A stretch of DNA of 64,000 nt, taken from positions 186,001-250,000 of the forward strand of contig NZ_QGNY01000005.1 in NCBI RefSeq assembly GCF_003173575.1, read 5' to 3'. How positions within the stretch are numbered: the stretch's first letter is position 1; each line of letters starts with the position of its first letter. Below are positions 45,307 to 55,170 of this stretch, piece by piece. A program made the translations under genes and the position numbers. The notes under the pieces were generated by a model. The model saw nothing but the letters and a program-made list of their open reading frames with translations, made no database searches and had not been told where the DNA came from. This stretch comes from Pedobacter paludis (GTDB taxonomy: Bacteria; Bacteroidota; Bacteroidia; Sphingobacteriales; Sphingobacteriaceae).

Positions 45307-46533
45307 TTATTTATTTAAAGCCATTTGGTTAGTTTTCACAGCTGCTGAATCTTTAGCTGTTGAATCTGACACCGATTTAACAGGTGCAGGTGCCACTGGC
45401 AAATTAAATTGTTTTCTCAAATCGTCGTTTAAGTAGGTTTTCTGTTTAGCTAACCATTCTTCGTATTCCTTTTCAGAAACTACACGAACATCTTTTTGCA
45501 TGTTATAGTGACCAGCACCGCAAATTTTAGCACAGTAGAAAAGGAACTTAAAATTAGGATCGTTCGTTTCCTCCTGCATTTGAGCAGTAGTTTTTGTTGG
45601 TGTAAATTCAAAAATTGTCTGCATACCCGGTACTGTGTTCAACTGAACTCTGAAATGAGGCATGTAAAAACTGTGAATTACATCTTTACTATTTAAGATA
45701 AGTTTAACTGGCTTGTTAACCGGAATAACCATCTCATCAGCCATCAAATCATCGCGTGATTTTAAATCGCTAAAATCGATACCTAATGTATTGCTAGCTG
45801 TAGTTAATTTATAGTTTTTGTGTCCTACAACTCCATCTGCCCCTGGGTAACGGATAGACCATTTAAATTGCTCCGATGTAACTTCGATTTGAAGTGGTTT
45901 ATGATTTGGATCTTCTACTTTGAAGAAAATTGATCTCCATGTTAAGAAGCCCATTAATACCAATACCGTTAAAACCAATGCAGGAACAATTGTCCAGATT
46001 TTTTCGATTGTATTGTTGTGCGGATAGTAGTAAGCTTTTCTTTTTGCAGAATATTTGTATATGTAAGAAAATCCAAATAATAAGATGTGTGTTGCAATGA
46101 AAACGATTGTTGTAATGATCAATGTTAAATTGAACATATCATCAATACGCTTTCCGTGGATAGATGCAGCATCTGGAAGCAACATTGAACCATGAACTGT
46201 ATATTCCCAATACACACCATATAAACCTAAAACCAAGAACAATGCAAATAAACTAGAATTTACTCTGTTCCAGTTGATACCACCATCTTTGCCTTGTGCC
46301 TCACGGCTCAGTTCATAAACTTTTAGGGCTTTACCCACAATTGCTATGAACAAACAAACTGCAAGGAAAACCAGAATATAAAATATAACTGATTTATAAA
46401 CCTCGCCCATATCAACCTTAGGTGCCGCCGCTGCTGCTGCATCTTGTGCAAATGCGCTGGTGTTTGCAAAAACAGTAAGTAATACTGCTAAAGCTGCGGT
46501 CGTTTTATTCGTGATAAACTTTCTTAAACTCAT
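45307..46533 (-). CDS. ctaC: Cytochrome c oxidase subunit II with CuA site
   Basis: The 408-residue protein has a signal peptide (ANTSAFAQ), an extra N-terminal helix (about 46-70) ahead of the two usual helices, and the CuA domain. The copper ligands are intact: His in DVIHSFYMPHFRVQ and YCAKICGAGHYNM, which gives two Cys, His and Met. No C-terminal cytochrome c is fused, unlike classic caa3 subunit II, so electrons probably come from ActE or the ActA cytochrome domain. A Ser/Ala-rich tail ends the protein. Confidence 0.95.
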   Translation of the reverse strand: MSLRKFITNKTTAALAVLLTVFANTSAFAQDAAAAAAPKVDMGEVYKSVIFYILVFLAVCLFIAIVGKALKVYELSREAQGKDGGINWNRVNSSLFALFLVLGLYGVYWEYTVHGSMLLPDAASIHGKRIDDMFNLTLIITTIVFIATHILLFGFSYIYKYSAKRKAYYYPHNNTIEKIWTIVPALVLTVLVLMGFLTWRSIFFKVEDPNHKPLQIEVTSEQFKWSIRYPGADGVVGHKNYKLTTASNTLGIDFSDLKSRDDLMADEMVIPVNKPVKLILNSKDVIHSFYMPHFRVQLNTVPGMQTIFEFTPTKTTAQMQEETNDPNFKFLFYCAKICGAGHYNMQKDVRVVSEKEYEEWLAKQKTYLNDDLRKQFNLPVAPAPVKSVSDSTAKDSAAVKTNQMALNK

Positions 46534-46606
46534 TTTCTTAAAAGTAGTACGCCGTACTGCTAATTATAATAATAATTAAATATTTGCCCCTATATAATTC
46601 ACCAAA

Positions 46607-47860
46607 CTAAAGCTGGTGATGCAAACTCTCTTGTAATAATGGGTGATTTTTTGCTATTAAAGGCTTTTTACTTAAAGCGCCTAAAACCGTAAAGGTAAAC
46701 AATCCTACAAAACCTGCTGCAATTCCGATTTCGATAAAGCTGAAACCGTTAGTTCCTTCTTCTACTGCACCCGGCATAATCATTTGATAGTAATCTACCC
46801 AGTGACCTAACAATACCACAATCGAAACGAACAATAATTTAACATCCGTTCTTTTGTTATCTCTATCCATTAATAATAATACAGGAGCTAAGAAGTTCAT
46901 TGCAAGGTTTAAGAAAAACCAGAATTTATAATACTCAAAGCGTTTGTAGAAATAAACAGTTTCCTCTGGCATGTTTGCATAGTAGATTAACAAGAACTGT
47001 GCAAACCATACGTAAGTCCAGAAAATAGAGAAACCAAAAATAAACTGACCTAAATTGTGCAAGTGACTATTATTAACCCATTGCATATAACCAGCTCTTC
47101 TTAATAAGATAAGGATAATGGCAATTGTTGCTAAACTGCTTACCCACATTGCAGCAAAGTTATACCAACCAAACATGGTTGAGAACCAGTGCGCTTCTAA
47201 AGACATAACGGTATCGAAAGCAAAAATTGGAGTTGTAAATCCGTAAATTACTAGAAAGATACAGGCATTTTTAAAGCTTTTTCTGTAAGAATTTAATCCA
47301 CCTGCTAAATCTTCATTGTATGAAAATCCAACAAACATCATAGCGAAAATGCTGTAAACCCCTAAAAATAATAACTGACGGCCTAAAAAGAAAGGTTTAT
47401 TTAGAAATACAGATTTACCTGCGATGATTGCATCATAATGCTCTGATCCTTTTTCTGCTAAACCATGAGTTGCCCAATGTTTATAAAGATAAGGTACACT
47501 AACACTCTGGCCGTGTTCTATTATGGTATGTTCTATAAACAAACCGGCAGTTATTATAGCAATAAGTATAACAGCAGCAATTGGCAATGTTTTGGCCATT
47601 GCTTGTGGTACACGTAAAATTGATGCAGACCAACCTGCCTGAGCTACAAATTGAACCGCTAAAAAAAACATACCCGACATACAAACGCATGCAAAGTAAT
47701 ATCCCATAAGTAACAGGTTGGCAAAAGTGCGCTCTTGGTGGCCACTTAAAAAACCATAAGCAATAGCTGCAATACCTAAAACGATACCGATTATGCTTAA
47801 AGTTTTTACTTTTCCTGTAAACTCAAATTGTTCACTAAAATTAATATTGTGAGTTCCCAT
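46607..47860 (-). CDS. actF: Alternative complex III subunit ActF
   Basis: The 417-residue integral membrane protein has about ten helices and aligns by eye with ActF (quinol:cytochrome c oxidoreductase membrane subunit): HWFSTMFGWYNFAAMWVSSLATIAIILILLRR, HNLGQFIFGFSIFWTYVWFAQFLLIYYANMPEET and RNKIKL-free loops with GHWVDYYQMIMPG. It is related to the NrfD-type ActC and builds the membrane core of the complex. It is the last act gene, 73 bp ahead of ctaC. Confidence 0.92.
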   Translation of the reverse strand: MGTHNINFSEQFEFTGKVKTLSIIGIVLGIAAIAYGFLSGHQERTFANLLLMGYYFACVCMSGMFFLAVQFVAQAGWSASILRVPQAMAKTLPIAAVILIAIITAGLFIEHTIIEHGQSVSVPYLYKHWATHGLAEKGSEHYDAIIAGKSVFLNKPFFLGRQLLFLGVYSIFAMMFVGFSYNEDLAGGLNSYRKSFKNACIFLVIYGFTTPIFAFDTVMSLEAHWFSTMFGWYNFAAMWVSSLATIAIILILLRRAGYMQWVNNSHLHNLGQFIFGFSIFWTYVWFAQFLLIYYANMPEETVYFYKRFEYYKFWFFLNLAMNFLAPVLLLMDRDNKRTDVKLLFVSIVVLLGHWVDYYQMIMPGAVEEGTNGFSFIEIGIAAGFVGLFTFTVLGALSKKPLIAKNHPLLQESLHHQL

Positions 47861-47875
47861 TTATATTCTGTTTAC

Positions 47876-48460
47876 TTATTGTCCTTTTTGTAATTGTTGA
47901 ACATACATCACTACTTTCCAACGATCTGTTGGAGAAATTTGTGAAGCATGCGAGCCCATGTTATTTACACCATATGTAATGGTATGATAGATTTTACCTG
48001 CAGTAAGATCTGCCATAGCTCCACCTCTTGATGAACTGCCTTCATGATAAGAAGGTACACCGCTAAATTTCTCAATTTTTACTAAGTGTCCTTGTCCATC
48101 ACCTTTATCACCATGACAAGGGTTACAGAAAACTGTAAACAAATGTTTACCATCTGCAAGGTTAAGGGTATCTACCGGTAATGGATTTACCATGCTAACA
48201 CCTGCTGCCTCATATCCTTCTTTTGTGTTAGGGTATTCATCATACTCAGTAAAACCTACTGGTTTTGTATGTGCTGGTGGCAACTGTGCAGTTTTACCAT
48301 CTTTAAAATTTTTATTTGGCTGATCAGGATTGTAAGCAATCGGATCATACATATTCCTGGCATATTCCAAACCAGTACTACGTTTATCTTTACAAGCCGA
48401 GAAAGTAGCTACAAAAGCAATAGCTAAAAGCGCAGTGTAAACAAATTTATTCTTATTCAT
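47876..48460 (-). CDS. actE: Alternative complex III cytochrome c subunit ActE
   Basis: I take the ATG at 48458-48460 as start (MNKNKF, 194 residues), giving a proper lipoprotein signal ending FSACKDKRS and an 8-bp overlap with actD; an ATG 21 bp upstream is also possible. One heme site, CNPCHGDKGDG, lies mid-protein, and a Met ligand is likely in MGSHASQI. YEPIAYNPDQPNKN-like text near the N-terminus (MYDPIAYNPDQPNKNFKDG) is typical of ActE. It is the lipid-anchored electron carrier of the complex. Confidence 0.93.
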   Translation of the reverse strand: MNKNKFVYTALLAIAFVATFSACKDKRSTGLEYARNMYDPIAYNPDQPNKNFKDGKTAQLPPAHTKPVGFTEYDEYPNTKEGYEAAGVSMVNPLPVDTLNLADGKHLFTVFCNPCHGDKGDGQGHLVKIEKFSGVPSYHEGSSSRGGAMADLTAGKIYHTITYGVNNMGSHASQISPTDRWKVVMYVQQLQKGQ

Positions 48461-48989
48461 AGCTAATGTACTTCCTTTCATTATACTTTACTTCTAAAGC
48501 ACCAGCGTTTTTTAATAATTCATCAATTACGGTATGCTCAGCGTTTTCTTTTGCATCAACTGCAATAACAAAGCGATCATCGGTTGCACGAAGATCCATT
48601 ACTCTTGGCGCTCTTCCTGGAAATAAGTGTGTTGAAGCATAGTAGGTTAATACCATACCAAAAGCACAAAATAAAACCGTTAATTCGAACATTATCGGAA
48701 TAAAATCCGGCAATGCAAATGATGGTTTACCACCAATGTTTACTCTCCAATCGATAACTGCGCAGAAATAAATTAAAGCGAAGGCCGCACAGGTACCTGT
48801 AATACCAAAGCAAAATGCCGCAATATCAATTCTCGATCTTTTAACTCCTAATTTGGCTTCTATTCCGTGTATAGGCATTGGCGTATACACATCATGTATA
48901 CTGATGTTATTTTCCTGAAGCTTATCGATGCCGTGCATCATTTCATCAGGATCACCAAAACTGCCTAAAATATATTTGATATCACTCAT
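48453..48989 (-). CDS. actD: Alternative complex III subunit ActD (DUF3341)
   Basis: The 178-residue protein has two membrane helices (about 55-80 and 95-120) and the DUF3341 pattern: LGSFGDPDEMMHGIDKLQENNISIHDVYTPMPIHGIEAKLG at the N-terminus and a cytoplasmic tail ending VKYNERK. It is the accessory ActD subunit. It starts 3 bp after actC stops. Confidence 0.93.
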   Translation of the reverse strand: MSDIKYILGSFGDPDEMMHGIDKLQENNISIHDVYTPMPIHGIEAKLGVKRSRIDIAAFCFGITGTCAAFALIYFCAVIDWRVNIGGKPSFALPDFIPIMFELTVLFCAFGMVLTYYASTHLFPGRAPRVMDLRATDDRFVIAVDAKENAEHTVIDELLKNAGALEVKYNERKYISYE

Positions 48990-48991
48990 TG

Positions 48992-50464
48992 TTATATTTT
49001 TGCGTAATCTTCTTGTTTAACACTATCAAATTTCTCTAAAGATTCTATGTACTCAGCTATATACTCTTTATTTTCATGACCTTCTTTAATCTGTTTCATC
49101 TTGGCTTGCTCACTTGCAGATTTTAATAATAATTTAACCTCGGCAATGGCAATAGATGGTAATACTCTTAAGAATAATAAGAACAAGGTAAAGAATAGTC
49201 CGATTGAACCCACAAATACACTTACATCAACCCAAGTTGGATAAAACATTGCCCAGCTTGAAGGAATATAATCACGGTGTAATGAAGTAACGATAATTAC
49301 GAAACGCTCGAACCACATACCCACGTTTACAACAATTGATAAAATCCATGTTGCCCTGATGCTTAAGCGAATCTTTTTAAACCACAACAGTTGTGGAGAG
49401 ATTACGTTACAAGTCATCATCATCCAGTATGCCCACCAGTAAGGACCAGTAGAACGGTTGATAAATGCGTATTGCTCATATTCAGAACCTGAATACCATG
49501 CAATGAAAAACTCTGTTAAATATGCAACACCAACAATTGAACCTGTTAAGATGATGATTTTATTCATCGACTCGATGTGGAACATTGTGATGTAATTTTC
49601 AAGACCTAAAACTTTACGTGCTACCAATAATAAGGTTAACACCATCGCGAAGCCTGAAAAAATTGCACCCGCAACAAAATAAGGAGGGAAAATTGTTGTA
49701 TGCCATCCCGGAATTACTGATGTTGCAAAGTCCATTGATACAATTGTGTGTACCGAAAGTACAAGTGGCGTTGAGATACCTGCTAAGATTAAAGACACGG
49801 CTTCGAAACGTTGCCATGTTTTAACACTTCCACTCCATCCAAAAGAGAAGATAGAATAGATTTTTCTACGTGTGCCTACTGCACGATCGCGGATTGTAGC
49901 GATATCTGGTAATAAACCAGTATACCAAAACAATAAGGATACAGAGAAGTAAGTTGAGATTGCAAACATATCCCACACTAGAGGTGAGTTAAAGTTTACC
50001 CATAGTGAACCAAACTGGTTTGGTAAAGGTAAAACCCAATAAGCTAACCAAGGACGGCCCATGTGAGATACAACATATGTTGCCGCACAAATAACGGCGA
50101 AAATCGTCATCGCCTCTGCAGAACGGTTAATGGAGTTACGCCAGTTCTGACGGAAAAGTAATAGTACTGCTGAAATTAATGTTCCAGCGTGACCAATACC
50201 AACCCACCATACGAAACCGGTGATATCCCATGCCCATCCAACTGTTTTATTTAAACCCCAAGATCCGATACCGTTCCAGAAAGTGTAACTTACTGCTACA
50301 ACCCAAAGTAAAGCACCTAATGAGGCAAAAGTGAACCCGATCCACCAAGCTTTGTTTGGCTTATTCTCTACCGGTCCTAAAATATCATCCGTAATTTTTG
50401 CATACGTGATGTTATCTCCGGTAATTAATGGTTCTCTAAGTATTGATTCGTTATGTCCTGACAT
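48992..50464 (-). CDS. actC: Alternative complex III membrane subunit ActC (NrfD family)
   Basis: The 490-residue protein has about ten helices and the NrfD/PsrC motifs of ActC: WGLNKTVGWAWDITGFVWWVGIGHAGTLISAVLLLFRQNWR near 80-120, HMGRPWLAYWVLPLPNQFGSLWVNFNSPLVWD, and WFERFVIIVTSLHRDYIPSSW. This is the expected quinol-binding membrane subunit that pairs with ActB. It sits 26 bp after actB and 2 bp before actD. Confidence 0.95.
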   Translation of the reverse strand: MSGHNESILREPLITGDNITYAKITDDILGPVENKPNKAWWIGFTFASLGALLWVVAVSYTFWNGIGSWGLNKTVGWAWDITGFVWWVGIGHAGTLISAVLLLFRQNWRNSINRSAEAMTIFAVICAATYVVSHMGRPWLAYWVLPLPNQFGSLWVNFNSPLVWDMFAISTYFSVSLLFWYTGLLPDIATIRDRAVGTRRKIYSIFSFGWSGSVKTWQRFEAVSLILAGISTPLVLSVHTIVSMDFATSVIPGWHTTIFPPYFVAGAIFSGFAMVLTLLLVARKVLGLENYITMFHIESMNKIIILTGSIVGVAYLTEFFIAWYSGSEYEQYAFINRSTGPYWWAYWMMMTCNVISPQLLWFKKIRLSIRATWILSIVVNVGMWFERFVIIVTSLHRDYIPSSWAMFYPTWVDVSVFVGSIGLFFTLFLLFLRVLPSIAIAEVKLLLKSASEQAKMKQIKEGHENKEYIAEYIESLEKFDSVKQEDYAKI

Positions 50465-50490
50465 AATTTGTATTTTCTTTATACTAAAGC

Positions 50491-53400
50491 TTACGCTTGT
50501 ACTGTTGTATCTGTATTTCTAATTTTTGTCATATATCCGATACCTGGTTTCACGTTGATCTCTTCTAATACGTAGTAGATACGCTCAGAACGTAATGCTT
50601 TAGAAACTTCAGAGTTTGGATCGTTTGAATCACCAAATATGATTGCATTTGCTGAACAAGCTTCTTGACAAGCCATTTTAATATCGCCATCTTTTAATGG
50701 ACGTTTCTCAATTTTAGCCTGAAGTTTGCCACCTTGTATACGTTGGATACACATAGAGCATTTCTCCATAACACCACGAGAACGTGTAGTTACATCAGGA
50801 TTTAAAACCAATTGAGTAAACTCGTTATTTAAATAGTTATCGAAACGAGAATCGTTCCAGTAGTTAAACCAGTTAAAACGACGTACTTTGTATGGACAGT
50901 TATTCGCACAGTAACGTGTACCTACGCAACGGTTATAAGCCATGTGGTTTAAACCATCTGATGAGTGTACAGTTGCCAATACCGGACAAACCGTTTCGCA
51001 AGGTGCGTGATCACAGTGCTGACATAACATAGGCTGGTGAACAACCGAAACATGATCTAAATCTTCCAACTTAGCAATTTCTTTCTCTCTTGTTACATCA
51101 CCGTCCTTAGTTTCGTAGCTGTAATAACGATCGATACGAATCCAGTGCATCTCACGACGACGGCGAACCTCATCACGACCTACAACAGGGATATTGTTTT
51201 CTACGTTACAAGCCACAATACAGGAACCACAACCTGTACAAGCATTCAAATCGATTGCCATAACCCAGTTGTTACCTGGTTTTTCGTATTGATCCCAAAG
51301 GTCATAGTTTTTATGTCCTTCTTCGCCTTTACCCGTACCAGCAGCAGGGTTTTTCAGGTATTCTTTAAAAGTAGCTTCACGGATTACGTTACGGCCTTCG
51401 AAAGAGTGGTGCGTTTGTGTTTGTGCCAACTCGTAATGACCGCCTGTAGGAGTAAGCGTTACCGTAGTAGCATATTGCATTGTTCCATTTACAAAAGAAA
51501 CAAAAGGGAATGCATTTTTACCTACATCGTTACCTGCTTTACCAACTTTGGTACGGCCATAACCCAATGCAATAGAAACTGTTCCCTGTGCTTGTCCTGG
51601 TTGTACTAAAACAGGAAGATCAACTGAATATCCGTTGCTGCCTTTTACGGTTACAACATCAAATTCTTTAATATTTAGTTTCTCAGCATATTTAGGCGCA
51701 ATAGCAACATAATTATCCCAAGTTACTTTTGAAACTGGATCAGGTAATTCTTGTAAGAATGCGTTGTTTGCACTTTTACCATCACGCATTGGAACGTTTT
51801 CGTAAACCTGTAATTCTACATCTTTAGCTAAAGCTTTGCTGCTGTTCACAATTGAAGTAGCGACTGCAGCTAAAGACAAGCTGAATGAATAAGCACCTGC
51901 AGGTTTTGCAGTTACCGAAACAACACCTTTATCTAAAACCTCATCCCATTTAATACCTAAAGCTGGCAACATTTTGGTTTCCCAATTGTTGCGAACAAAC
52001 TGATAGTAATCCTTAACTGGAGCATCAGCCCAAACTAATAAACTTTCTTCAGCTTGACGGCTGTTGAAAACAGGATTAATAGTTGGCTGTACGATTGAAT
52101 AATATCCTTCGTAAGCATTTGCATCACCCCATGATTCTAAATAGTTATGATTAATGGCAACAACATCACAAAGTGAAGCAGTTTCATCAGAACGATCTGA
52201 GAATGAAATTTTAGTTGGTACTTTTGCTAAAGCATCACCGAATTTTTTGCTATCGATCGAATCGTAAGCTGGGTTGCTATTTAAGAATAAAACTGCACCA
52301 ACTTCTCCGCGACTCATTTCAGCAACTAAACCGTTAAATTCAGCATCATTACCTCCATATAAGTAGCAAGGATTATCTAAATCGATGGTAGTACCATAAC
52401 TTCCGATAGAGGCATTGATGGCGTTTACCAAAATTTGAGTAGAAACATCGTTAGAACCACAAACTACAAGACTTTTGCCTTTAGTTTGCAATAATTCTTT
52501 TGCTACTAATTTAATTACTTTATCGGCAGTTGTATTGTTACCTAGTGTTCCACCAGGTAAAGCGCCACCAGTAATTGCATTGTATAAGGCGATTAAAGCT
52601 GGTCCTTGCTCAGATAATTTAATCGGAACACGAGTATCAGCGTTCGTACCCGTTAAGCTCATTCCACTTTCAAATTGAATGTGGCGGCTCATTTTTTTAT
52701 TTTCTAACGATTTATAGTTACGGTTGGCAGTATACTGTGAGGTAAACTCTTCTCCGCTAATCCAGGTACCTAAGAAATCGGCACCAAAACTTACGATTAA
52801 ATCTGCTTTATCGAAATTGTATTTTGGTAAAACGGCTTTACCGAAACTATTTTGATTGGCCTGAATAATACCTGTATAAGAAACAGCATCATACTGAACC
52901 AGTTTAGTTGCAGGATATTTCGTTATGAAACCTGCAATTACTGCATTTGTTGATGGACTGTTAACTGTTGAAGCAACAATACGGATTTTTTTACCAGAAG
53001 CTTGTGCTTTAGCCAATTCTGATTTTACAAAACCATCAACTTCAGACCAAGTTGTTTCTTTAGTTTTAAGAACCGGCGCCTTTAATTTAGATACATCGTA
53101 TAAATCCAAAACAGAAGCTTGTGCTCTTGCATCTGTACCACAATTAAATTGACCCGCATTTGGATTTGGTTCTATTTTAATTGGGCGTCCCTCTCTTGTT
53201 TTAACTAAAATACTTTGGCCGTTAAAGCTAGAAGTATAATAGTTAGGAATACCTGGAGTAACCTCTTCAGGCTTAACCAAATAAGGGATTGATTTTTTTA
53301 ACGGTGTACTTTGGCAAGCGGCTAATGTAACGGCACCTAAACCAAAACCTAACGCCTTTAAAAAGTCGCGGCGTGGGGTAACGGTACTTAACCCTGCTTC

Positions 53401-53517
53401 ATTTAAAACATCTTCTATTGGAAGTGGCTCGGCGAATTCGTTTTTGTTATTTTTAACAAAATCGGGTGTATTGTTATACTCCTCTAAGCCTTTCCAGTAT
53501 TTTTTATTGCTTTCCAT
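50491..53517 (-). CDS. actB: Alternative complex III iron-sulfur subunit ActB
   Basis: The 1008-residue protein fuses a molybdopterin-oxidoreductase-like N-terminal part (about 80-720) with a ferredoxin-like part (about 750-990). A Tat-like signal with a lipobox is visible: TPRRDFLKALGFG and LAACQS. Four Cys clusters follow: CTGCGSCIVACN, CQHCDHAPCETVCP, CVGTRYCANNCPY and CSMCIQRI..C, matching ActB's Fe-S chain. In ActB the N-terminal part holds no molybdenum cofactor and is structural. It faces the periplasm, taking electrons from ActC to the cytochromes. Confidence 0.95.
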   Translation of the reverse strand: MESNKKYWKGLEEYNNTPDFVKNNKNEFAEPLPIEDVLNEAGLSTVTPRRDFLKALGFGLGAVTLAACQSTPLKKSIPYLVKPEEVTPGIPNYYTSSFNGQSILVKTREGRPIKIEPNPNAGQFNCGTDARAQASVLDLYDVSKLKAPVLKTKETTWSEVDGFVKSELAKAQASGKKIRIVASTVNSPSTNAVIAGFITKYPATKLVQYDAVSYTGIIQANQNSFGKAVLPKYNFDKADLIVSFGADFLGTWISGEEFTSQYTANRNYKSLENKKMSRHIQFESGMSLTGTNADTRVPIKLSEQGPALIALYNAITGGALPGGTLGNNTTADKVIKLVAKELLQTKGKSLVVCGSNDVSTQILVNAINASIGSYGTTIDLDNPCYLYGGNDAEFNGLVAEMSRGEVGAVLFLNSNPAYDSIDSKKFGDALAKVPTKISFSDRSDETASLCDVVAINHNYLESWGDANAYEGYYSIVQPTINPVFNSRQAEESLLVWADAPVKDYYQFVRNNWETKMLPALGIKWDEVLDKGVVSVTAKPAGAYSFSLSLAAVATSIVNSSKALAKDVELQVYENVPMRDGKSANNAFLQELPDPVSKVTWDNYVAIAPKYAEKLNIKEFDVVTVKGSNGYSVDLPVLVQPGQAQGTVSIALGYGRTKVGKAGNDVGKNAFPFVSFVNGTMQYATTVTLTPTGGHYELAQTQTHHSFEGRNVIREATFKEYLKNPAAGTGKGEEGHKNYDLWDQYEKPGNNWVMAIDLNACTGCGSCIVACNVENNIPVVGRDEVRRRREMHWIRIDRYYSYETKDGDVTREKEIAKLEDLDHVSVVHQPMLCQHCDHAPCETVCPVLATVHSSDGLNHMAYNRCVGTRYCANNCPYKVRRFNWFNYWNDSRFDNYLNNEFTQLVLNPDVTTRSRGVMEKCSMCIQRIQGGKLQAKIEKRPLKDGDIKMACQEACSANAIIFGDSNDPNSEVSKALRSERIYYVLEEINVKPGIGYMTKIRNTDTTVQA

Positions 53518-53565
53518 TTAAGCTATATTACTGTTTATCGAACGTTCTTACTAAACTCTAATCTA

Positions 53566-54870
53566 TTAATAGTGGCATTTACCACACTCTAAACCACCCA
53601 ATAACGCTGGTGTAATTTTCTCGCCTTTTTTAATTTTCTCATGCGCTTCGATAACCTTAGCGTAGAAAGCATTGTTTTTCTGACCAGAAATATCTGTTTC
53701 TTTATGGCAGTTAATACACCATTTCATGGTTAATGGAGAATATTGATAAATTTCTTCCATTGTATTAACCGGACCGTGACAAGCGAAACATACAGGTTCT
53801 GTTGGTTGTAATCCTTTTGCTTTACGAATTGCATCTTCTGCAACAACAACGTGTTGAGAGTGGTTGAAGTAAGCAAAATCTGGTAGATTGTGTACACGTA
53901 CCCACTCCATTGGTTTTGATTTACTTTCGTCGTATTTCTGAGTTTCTGGATCGTAACCTAAAGCATTATAGATTTTTTTGATCTCTGGAGAAATCTGTCC
54001 GTCATATTTATCTCTTGCCTGTACCGCTTTGTGGCAGTTCATACAAACATTTAATGATGGAATAGATGCGTTTTTAGATTTAAAAGCACCTGAGTGACAA
54101 TACTGACAATCGATTTGATTAATCCCAGCATGCAACTCGTGTGAGAATTTAATTGGTTGTACCGGTTGATAACCTGTATGAACACCAGTATTCCACATGC
54201 CCATCCAACCAAAAGAACCTAAGCAGATAATTAAGCACAAGATAAAGAACATAACAAATTTCTTGTTTTTGAACATCTTGCGAACACCAACTTTCAATGG
54301 CACATCCTCTTCAATCTCGATTCCTTGTTTTTGTAGAATTAAGCGCTCAAGCAATTTACTTGCACGACCTAAGATTACTAAAATTACAATGGCTATTAAT
54401 ACGATAGCAACGATACCAACAATCGAAAGTCCGGAAACTCCATCTTTGGCAGTTGTGTTTGCATCTACAGCTCCTGGAGCACCAGCTGCTGGTTTAGGCT
54501 CACCTTCTTTAATATATGCTAAAATGCTTTTAACTTTTGCCTCATCCAGTTCAGGAAAAGAAGTCATGGCAATTTTACCATTTTCGTTGAAAAGCTTAAC
54601 AGCTGCAGGATCGCCTGAAGCCACTAAACCCTGTGAGTTCGGAATCCACTTTAACAAAAAAGCTTCTGGGTGACGATCGTTAACACCTGTTAAGGCCGGA
54701 CCAATCAATTTCGAATCTAATGCGTGGCACGAAGAACATTTAGCTTTAAAAAGCGTTCTTCCCTCTTTAGCATCTTGCGCACTAACGGTAGAAACCGCTA
54801 TAACGGAAATAGCTGAAAACAAGAATAACGACTTCCAAACGCTTTTTAAAATCATCGAGATATCTCTCAT
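53566..54870 (-). CDS. actA: Alternative complex III multiheme subunit ActA fused to a monoheme cytochrome c
   Basis: I choose the ATG at 54868-54870 (MRDISMILK, 434 residues) over an upstream GTG. After a signal peptide there is a single-heme cytochrome c domain (KCSSCHALD), a Pro/Ala-rich linker, two membrane helices (about 148-170 and 205-225), and a pentaheme domain with CQYCH, CMNCH, CFACH, CINCH and CGKCH. So there are six CxxCH sites. Canonical ActA has only the pentaheme part, and this fusion is the longer Bacteroidota form. It heads the act-cta operon and probably passes electrons toward the oxidase. Confidence 0.93.
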   Translation of the reverse strand: MRDISMILKSVWKSLFLFSAISVIAVSTVSAQDAKEGRTLFKAKCSSCHALDSKLIGPALTGVNDRHPEAFLLKWIPNSQGLVASGDPAAVKLFNENGKIAMTSFPELDEAKVKSILAYIKEGEPKPAAGAPGAVDANTTAKDGVSGLSIVGIVAIVLIAIVILVILGRASKLLERLILQKQGIEIEEDVPLKVGVRKMFKNKKFVMFFILCLIICLGSFGWMGMWNTGVHTGYQPVQPIKFSHELHAGINQIDCQYCHSGAFKSKNASIPSLNVCMNCHKAVQARDKYDGQISPEIKKIYNALGYDPETQKYDESKSKPMEWVRVHNLPDFAYFNHSQHVVVAEDAIRKAKGLQPTEPVCFACHGPVNTMEEIYQYSPLTMKWCINCHKETDISGQKNNAFYAKVIEAHEKIKKGEKITPALLGGLECGKCHY

Positions 54871-54952
54871 AATGAACACTTTATACTTATTTAATTTACT
54901 TTTTGTTGTGAAATTGATGCCTGAGTTGAAAGAACCCCATCAAAACTTGAAC

Positions 54953-54960
54953 AAAAGTAT
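54953..54960 (-). promoter_or_regulatory. Candidate -7 promoter element for the act-cta operon
   Basis: On the minus strand TACTTTTG matches the Bacteroidota -7 consensus TAnnTTTG exactly. It lies about 83 bp upstream of the actA ATG. No good TTTG box sits 19 bp further upstream, so the call is only moderate. Confidence 0.45.
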
Positions 54961-55051
54961 AACTTATTAATAAATCCCATGACATAATAGTGACTGGAAA
55001 TACAATTTATAATCATTCTAAACAAATGCTGATTCAAGCCTCTGAGGCAAT

Positions 55052-55089
55052 AAAAATGGCCATTTTGATCGAAATCTAAAACGGCCATG
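55052..55089 (-). terminator. Terminator after the deoxyhypusine synthase-like gene
   Basis: ATGGCC (55057-55062) and GGCCAT (55084-55089) enclose a further A/T stem. On the minus strand it is followed by TTTTTAT. It separates the DHS-like gene from the act operon. Confidence 0.75.
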
Positions 55090-55170
55090 TTATTCGAGAC
55101 AAGTGTATGAAGTTTTCAGTTTGCAATTATGGGTTGTAATCGCGTTATGAAATCTTCAATACTTGAATAT

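Noticed and set aside
51145..51609. 154-aa plus-strand ORF inside actB
   Set aside because: It is antisense to the highly conserved Fe-S domain of ActB and its translation has no family features.
54197..54673. 158-aa plus-strand ORF inside actA
   Set aside because: It is antisense to the ActA membrane-helix and cytochrome coding sequence.
54891..55088. 65-aa minus-strand ORF between actA and the DHS-like gene
   Set aside because: It runs through a terminator hairpin and the candidate act promoter, and the translation resembles no protein family.
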